Below, piece by piece: positions 5,978-10,288 of a DNA stretch of 10,288 bases. Within the stretch, counting starts at the first letter, position 1, and every line of letters begins with the position of its first letter. This stretch comes from Pedobacter sp. UBA2067. GTDB lineage: Bacteria > Bacteroidota > Bacteroidia > Sphingobacteriales > Sphingobacteriaceae. Where the stretch lies: positions 29,570 through 39,857 of the forward strand of contig DDAD01000094.1 of assembly GCA_002333205.1 (NCBI GenBank). The letters are read 5' to 3'. A program made the position numbers and the translations under genes. The notes beneath the pieces were generated by a model, which was not told the DNA's origin, ran no database searches, and worked only from the letters and a program-made list of their open reading frames with translations.

Positions 5978-6973
5978 TTGAAGAAGTTATTAGCAATATT
6001 AAGTAAAGCAGGTTTCGACGGTTTCCTGCTTATGATAGGCATGATGATCCTGCTGGCCTATTTTTTACCGCAACCGGGCATGGTCAAAGAACCTATTTCA
6101 CTGGAGCAGATCGCAGGTGTAGGCGTATCGCTGATCTTTTTATTTTATGGTCTAAGATTGAGTGTGGAGAAACTAAAAGCCGGGCTTGTCAACTGGAAAA
6201 TGCACATTATCGTCCAGTTGACTACCTTTTTGTTTTTTCCGCTCATCGTTTTGGCATTCCGCCCGCTGTTTGTTGGCACCAATTTCGAAGTGCTTTGGTT
6301 GGGTATATTTTTTCTGGCAGCTTTACCATCCACCGTTTCCTCTTCGGTGGTCATGGTTTCCATCGCCAAAGGCAACATTCCTGCGGCCATTTTCAATGCG
6401 AGCATTTCCAGTTTGATCGGCGTTGTAGTGACGCCGCTATGGGTCGGGCTGTTCATTGCTTCTGCGACCGGCCATTTTGATGTTACAGATATTGTCATCA
6501 AGTTGCTTCTTCAAGTTTTGTTGCCTGTCATCGTTGGCATTAGCCTCAACGCACGTTTTGGAGCCATTGCCGAAAAATATAAGAAACAGCTTAAACAATT
6601 TGATCAGGCGATCATCCTTACCATTATTTACACGTCGTTCTGTAAGTCGTTCTCCGAACATTTGTTCGCAGGCTTTACAGCCCTTGAACTTGCGGGACTT
6701 GCCGCAGGGATGACAGCCTTGTTTTTTGCCGTATTCTTTTGCGTCGGACTACTTAGCCGTTTGTTTGGCTTTTCAGCTGAAGATCGCATTACGATTTTAT
6801 TTTGCGGGTCTAAAAAGTCACTGGTACATGGAACGGTCATGTCAAAAGTGCTCTTTCAGCACAGTACCATCACCGGTATTGTATTGTTGCCACTCATGTT
6901 ATACCATGCCCTGCAATTGATTGCCGCCAGCATCATCGCTCAGAGTATGGCCCGGCGAAAAGAAGAAAAATAG
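5978..6973 (+). CDS. Bile acid:sodium symporter-like (SBF-like) permease
   Basis: This 331-residue inner-membrane protein has about ten hydrophobic segments and is of normal length for the SBF-like/YfeH branch of the bile acid:sodium symporter superfamily. Family marks include LPSTVSSSVVM at 116-126, NASISSLIGVVVTPLW at 140-155 and FCGSKKSLVHG at 275-285, which match the paired, discontinuous helices that form the Na+ and substrate sites. The lysine-rich tail (ARRKEEK) would be cytoplasmic. The start is TTG at 5978: an in-frame TGA precedes it at 5969-5971, and it gives the family-like MKKLLAILSKAGFDGF. It lies 17 bases after mesD and is probably in the same mRNA, so it may move a substrate, product or methyl-donor precursor of the MesXD pathway. 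That role is inference, since family members carry varied organic anions. Confidence 0.9.
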   Translation: MKKLLAILSKAGFDGFLLMIGMMILLAYFLPQPGMVKEPISLEQIAGVGVSLIFLFYGLRLSVEKLKAGLVNWKMHIIVQLTTFLFFPLIVLAFRPLFVGTNFEVLWLGIFFLAALPSTVSSSVVMVSIAKGNIPAAIFNASISSLIGVVVTPLWVGLFIASATGHFDVTDIVIKLLLQVLLPVIVGISLNARFGAIAEKYKKQLKQFDQAIILTIIYTSFCKSFSEHLFAGFTALELAGLAAGMTALFFAVFFCVGLLSRLFGFSAEDRITILFCGSKKSLVHGTVMSKVLFQHSTITGIVLLPLMLYHALQLIAASIIAQSMARRKEEK

Positions 6974-6977
6974 CACT

Positions 6978-7304
6978 ATGAAGCTTTTAGAAAAAATACA
7001 GTTAGGCAGTGTCAGCCTAAAAAACAGAATAGCCATGGCAGCGATGACCAGGGGCCGTACAGACAGCAATGGTCTGGTGGGTGGTATGACGGTAGAATAC
7101 TATACACAAAGGGCAGGCGCAGGCCTGCAGTTCAGCGAAGCCATCAGAATCAGTGAAGAGGCTACCCGCAGTCCGCTTACGCCTGGTATTTTTACAGATA
7201 AACAAATAGCAGCCTGGAAGAAAGTAACCACAGCCGTACATGATAAAGGTGGCGTAATAATAGCCCAGCTTTGGCACACCGGCCGTGGGACATCCGGAGG
7301 ATAA
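6978..7304 (+). pseudogene. Truncated Old Yellow Enzyme (NADH:flavin oxidoreductase), N-terminal third
   Basis: ATG at 6978 (4 bases after the permease stop) opens a clear OYE-family N-terminus: KIQLGSVSLKNRIAMAAMTRGRT, EYYTQRAGAGLQFSEAIRIS, SPLTPGIFTDKQIAAWK and VIIAQLWHTGR. These form the first strands of the FMN-binding TIM barrel; T24 and Q97 are the usual FMN contacts. The family is about 350-370 residues, but this frame stops after 108 with GTSGG. Skipping one base in the GGG at 7287-7289 changes the frame to read GHPEDN, which resembles the normal continuation after HTGR (HP-x-x-N). That frame soon becomes unlike the family and stops. So a frameshift plus loss of the remaining two thirds is likely, with the catalytic His/Asn and Tyr positions absent. 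In intact form it would reduce activated alkenes using NAD(P)H. Confidence 0.85.
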
Positions 7305-7452
7305 TATTAGTCTCTTTTTCCATCTTCTAAAACTTTCATATCTACAGTAATTATAATTAGGTAAAAGCCAATGATACTTTATAATCTTATTTACTGTTAA
7401 AGTCTGTTAGAAACCTTTTCATATCACGGCAAAAAGAAGATAATCCATGGTT

Positions 7453-7471
7453 TGTCTCAAAAAAGGAAGCT
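7453..7471 (+). repeat. 19-base direct repeat, copy 2
   Basis: TGTCTCAAAAAAGGAAGCT differs from the copy at 2531-2549 by one base and lies in the same orientation, 4.9 kb away. The two copies bracket the Lrp gene and the whole mes operon. It may be a relic of an insertion-sequence end. Confidence 0.5.
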
Positions 7472-7615
7472 TAAGCGCTCTCCTATTAGAGTGAAGTTTT
7501 CTAATTTCGATAGAATTATATTATTCCAACCGAGATCGAATATATTTTCTTTAGCTGATTTACTTAGGTGATCCAAGACATAACACAATAGAAAATCCTA
7601 GGTAATCTTAAATTC

Positions 7616-7653
7616 GATATATAGAAATCATGATATTTTTCAATCTATATATC
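7616..7653. repeat. AT-rich inverted repeat
   Basis: GATATATAGA at 7616-7625 is perfectly complementary to TCTATATATC at 7644-7653, with an 18-base loop. No T-run follows, so it is not an obvious terminator. It could be a cruciform, a protein-binding site or a relic. Confidence 0.5.
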
Positions 7654-7823
7654 ACATCTAAATAGAGCCTTTTTCAAGGTAAGAAGATCCAGCATCAGAA
7701 AAGGAGGGTATTCATTCCCTATTATCATTATTCCACCTTATTTTTGGTCCACTTATATTATACTTTAAGCTCTAGACATTGTAGCTCTTAATCGATTACC
7801 GCAAACGTTATAACCTAGAGTAC

Positions 7824-7852
7824 TTGCAAAGCCTTATTGAAGCATACCTTTA
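7824..7852 (+). promoter_or_regulatory. Candidate Bacteroidetes-type promoter of the sensor kinase gene
   Basis: TTG at 7824-7826 is followed after 18 bases by TACCTTTA at 7845-7852, close to the -33 TTG / -7 TAnnTTTG pattern (last base A, not G). Transcription would start near 7859, about 40 bases before the ATG at 7898. Confidence 0.42.
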
Positions 7853-7863
7853 CGTCAACAATA

Positions 7864-7890
7864 ATTCCGGTTGTTCCGGAACACTGGAAT
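7864..7890 (+). repeat. Nested palindrome in the kinase gene leader
   Basis: The perfect 10-base palindrome GTTCCGGAAC (7873-7882) is flanked by ATTCC (7864-7868) and GGAAT (7886-7890), which also pair. The element ends 7 bases before the start codon. It lies just downstream of the candidate promoter and could be an operator or an RNA hairpin that affects ribosome access. Confidence 0.45.
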
Positions 7891-7897
7891 ATATTTT

Positions 7898-10288
7898 ATG
7901 AAGTTAAACAATACTGAAAGTAAAGAACAATTTTTATCCGGGGGTGGCGAGATGGGTCAACTAATTCGTTCAATGGATTGGTCAACCACAGCTTTAGGCC
8001 CAATTGAGAGCTGGCCCCAGAGTTTAAGAACTTCAGTGAGCCTTTGCCTCTCTTCAACTTTTCCGATTCTCATTGCTTGGGGCCCGGAAAAGATTCAGAT
8101 ATACAACGATAGCTATCGCCCAATCTGCGGAGCTAAGCACCCTGAGTCTATGGGGATGAATTTTCGAATTTGTTGGGAGACGGCCTTGCCAGTAGTGGGT
8201 GACGCCTTTAGTCGTGGCGAACAGGGCGAAGGGACTTACATTAACGACCAGCAAATGTTTCTTGATCGCTACGGGTATTTAGAAGAAGCATTTATGACAT
8301 TCTCCTTTGCGCCAATCAGGGATGAATCTGGTGGCGTTGGAGGAATATTCCATCCGATTACCGAAACAACTGTTAAGATTCTAAGTAGCCGCCGTACTAA
8401 AGCTATAAAGGAAATCGGTGCCAGTTTAGGAAAGGCAAAAACTATACAGGACATTGGAAGGCTTACGGCAGAAAAATACCCTGAATTTTTACTTGATGCA
8501 CCTTTTCTGCTAATTTATCAACTAGAACCGCAATCAGGAACTGTTAAGCTTGTAAGCTCAGCCGGACTACCTGTTGGGACGGCATTGACACCAATTCAAG
8601 CTACATTAACGGGCAATAGTAGTTATATGTGGCCTTTCAATCAAGTCCGTGAGTCTGGGCAAATGCAGCAAATTGATCTATTAAGAGATTGCTTTGGAGA
8701 TTTCAAATGTAAGCCTTACCCTGAGGCGCCAAAATCAGCAATGTTGCTGCCTTTAAAAATCTCTGGACAGGATGATGTATTTGGATTTGTTATAGCCGGT
8801 GTCAGTGCGCGCAGGGAACTTGATAATGATTATCTTATCTTTTATGACCAGCTAGCCAATACCTTCAACACTGCAGTTTCAAACGTTTACGCCTATGAGC
8901 AAGAACAAAAACGAGCAGAGGCGCTGGCGGAGATTGATCGTTCAAAGACTGCCTTTTTTAGCAATGTTAGTCATGAATTTAGAACACCTTTGACGCTCAT
9001 GCTTGGTCCATTAGAAGATTTGCTAAATCAAGGTTCCCTACCCGATGATATCAAAGATTCAATTGAATCTGCACGACGTAATGCGCTCCGTTTATTGAAG
9101 CTGGTGAACAACCTACTTGACTATAGCCGGGTAGAGGCTGGCCGGGTACAGGCAGCATATCAACAACTAGATTTAACAGAATTAACAACAGACCTAGCTA
9201 GTAGTTTTCGGGCAATAATTGAAAAAGCAGGCATGAGGTTAATTGTAAATAATAGCTCATTGCGAAATCCGGTGTTTGTTGACAGGCAGATGTGGGAGAA
9301 GATCGTTCTGAATCTGCTCTCAAATGCATTCAAGTACACCTTAAATGGTGCAATCACGTTAACGCTGCTGCAAGAAGGATCCTTTGCGGTGTTGAAGATC
9401 TCAGATACAGGTGTTGGAATTCCAGCTAAAGAGTTGCCCCATATGTTTGAGCGGTTTCATAGGATAGAGAATTCTGCGGGCCGGACGCATGAAGGTACCG
9501 GCATTGGATTGTCACTTGTACATGAGCTGGTTCAGCTTCACGGAGGTGAAATAACGGTAAATAGTGCGGAAGGTATTGGAAGTGTATTTACCGTTAAGAT
9601 CCCAGTCGGTAAAGCGCACCTGCCGCAAGAGCAGGTGCTTCAACGTGCTAAGGATATTGATTCCACTGCACTAAAAGGTTCGTTTATTCAAGAGGCTTTC
9701 AGTCTTTTAAGCTTTGAATCAGGAGTTGATTATGCATCTGATGCGTGGGATGGAGCAAGCATCACTAGACATCAAGAATCCGTAGAGAGCAAAGAAACCC
9801 GGATATTGATTGTGGATGACAATGCAGACATGCGTGCTTACCTTACCCGTATTTTGAAAACTTATTTTTCTACTGAAAATGCCACTAATGGTGCAGAAGC
9901 CTTAAATAAGGTACGTCAATTTAAACCTGATCTGATTCTAAGTGACATTATGATGCCTGTAATGGATGGCAAAACAATGCTTGAACACATCAGGTCAACC
10001 CAAGAATACATGCGTTTACCGGTGATCTTTCTTTCAGCTCGTGCCGGCGAAGAAGCCAGAATCGATGGAATAGAGGCTGGCGCTGATGATTATCTCGTGA
10101 AACCGTTTTCAGCTGCAGAACTACTTGCCAAAATAAGGGCACAGATTAGAATTACAAAAGTTAGAAGTCATTCGGAAAATCAACTACGAAACCTAATCAT
10201 TGAGGCCCCTGTTGCCATTGCAATCTATCGTGGTAAATCACATGTCATTGAAATGGCTAATACACGAATGCTTCAGTATTGGGGTCGC
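7898..10288 (+). CDS. Hybrid sensor histidine kinase with internal receiver (3' end outside window)
   Basis: The first 797 residues of a large signalling protein are visible. In order: a PAS-like sensor at 20-160 (SMDWSTTALGPIESWPQSLR, then WGPEKIQIYNDSYRPICG and FSFAPIRDESGGVGGIF); a GAF-like segment at about 165-335; a short coiled linker; HisKA with SHEFRTPL and phospho-His H359; and HATPase with N-box N477, DTGVGIP 503-509, the F-box MFERFHR and GTGIGLSL 533-540. After a linker comes a receiver (635-755) with D640/D641, phospho-acceptor D683 in LSDIMMPVMDG, S713 and K735. A new PAS domain begins at about 760 (NLIIEAPVAIAIYRGKSHVIEMANTRML) and is cut by the window edge. No membrane span is seen, so it is probably cytoplasmic. 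A second kinase module may follow. The signal is unknown. The N-terminal PAS/GAF type is common in multi-domain kinases that may sense light, redox or small ligands. Confidence 0.95.
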   Translation, partial: MKLNNTESKEQFLSGGGEMGQLIRSMDWSTTALGPIESWPQSLRTSVSLCLSSTFPILIAWGPEKIQIYNDSYRPICGAKHPESMGMNFRICWETALPVVGDAFSRGEQGEGTYINDQQMFLDRYGYLEEAFMTFSFAPIRDESGGVGGIFHPITETTVKILSSRRTKAIKEIGASLGKAKTIQDIGRLTAEKYPEFLLDAPFLLIYQLEPQSGTVKLVSSAGLPVGTALTPIQATLTGNSSYMWPFNQVRESGQMQQIDLLRDCFGDFKCKPYPEAPKSAMLLPLKISGQDDVFGFVIAGVSARRELDNDYLIFYDQLANTFNTAVSNVYAYEQEQKRAEALAEIDRSKTAFFSNVSHEFRTPLTLMLGPLEDLLNQGSLPDDIKDSIESARRNALRLLKLVNNLLDYSRVEAGRVQAAYQQLDLTELTTDLASSFRAIIEKAGMRLIVNNSSLRNPVFVDRQMWEKIVLNLLSNAFKYTLNGAITLTLLQEGSFAVLKISDTGVGIPAKELPHMFERFHRIENSAGRTHEGTGIGLSLVHELVQLHGGEITVNSAEGIGSVFTVKIPVGKAHLPQEQVLQRAKDIDSTALKGSFIQEAFSLLSFESGVDYASDAWDGASITRHQESVESKETRILIVDDNADMRAYLTRILKTYFSTENATNGAEALNKVRQFKPDLILSDIMMPVMDGKTMLEHIRSTQEYMRLPVIFLSARAGEEARIDGIEAGADDYLVKPFSAAELLAKIRAQIRITKVRSHSENQLRNLIIEAPVAIAIYRGKSHVIEMANTRMLQYWGR

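Larger units (their letters stand above)
7305..7823. other. AT-rich non-coding stretch after the broken flavoenzyme
   Basis: No reading frame of note occurs on either strand, and no more of the Old Yellow Enzyme is recognisable. The stretch holds the second copy of the 19-base repeat (7453-7471) and an AT-rich inverted repeat (7616-7653). It looks like a deletion or insertion scar that separates the mes operon from the sensor kinase. Confidence 0.55.

Noticed and set aside
6145..6840. Several minus-strand and plus-strand ORFs within the permease gene
   Set aside because: All are alternative frames of the SBF-like permease with low-complexity or Cys-rich translations and no family resemblance.
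7287..7319. GGGAC...GTCTC-TTTTT as a terminator after the truncated OYE
   Set aside because: The stem is only 5 bp with a wobble and an 18-base loop; too weak to call despite the T-run.
2531..7471. A complete insertion sequence or composite transposon bounded by the 19-base repeats
   Set aside because: No transposase or integrase gene is present, the copies are direct and not inverted, and no target-site duplication was seen.

Overview
The window looks like chromosomal DNA of an aerobic Bacteroidetes, most likely from the Sphingobacteriaceae (Pedobacter or Mucilaginibacter type). This rests on gene content, A-rich translation starts without strong Shine-Dalgarno sequences, a -7 element of the TAnnTTTG type, and AT-rich spacers. 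The assignment is inference; no rRNA or other marker gene is present.

Layout. (1) Positions 1-2173 hold a plus-strand run of small metabolic genes: the end of a short-chain dehydrogenase, a saccharopine-dehydrogenase-like NAD(P)-binding protein, a SnoaL/NTF2-like protein and a divergent MazG-like protein. (2) Positions 2174-2906 are mostly non-coding, with a terminator-like hairpin, one copy of a 19-base repeat and two doubtful mini-ORFs. (3) An Lrp/AsnC regulator lies on the minus strand (2907-3368). (4) Diverging from it is a cobalamin riboswitch (3542-3705) in a long leader, followed by four tightly packed genes: mesX (DUF1852), mesD (core-MetE methionine synthase), a bile-acid:sodium-symporter-like permease, and the N-terminal third of an Old Yellow Enzyme. 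(5) Positions 7305-7897 are AT-rich and non-coding, with the second copy of the 19-base repeat and a promoter. (6) A large hybrid sensor histidine kinase starts at 7898 and runs off the window.

The central system is the mes operon. MesD keeps the MetE zinc ligands (H213, C215, E255, C314) but lacks the N-terminal half of MetE, as expected for a folate-independent methionine synthase. MesX is its known partner. The riboswitch suggests that cobalamin shuts the operon off, so that the cell uses a B12-dependent synthase when B12 is available and MesXD when it is not. The permease and the flavoenzyme remnant, 17 and 4 bases apart from their upstream neighbours, are possible accessories in a pathway whose methyl donor was, as far as I recall, unresolved. 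The flavoenzyme is broken here, and the region downstream of it looks eroded.
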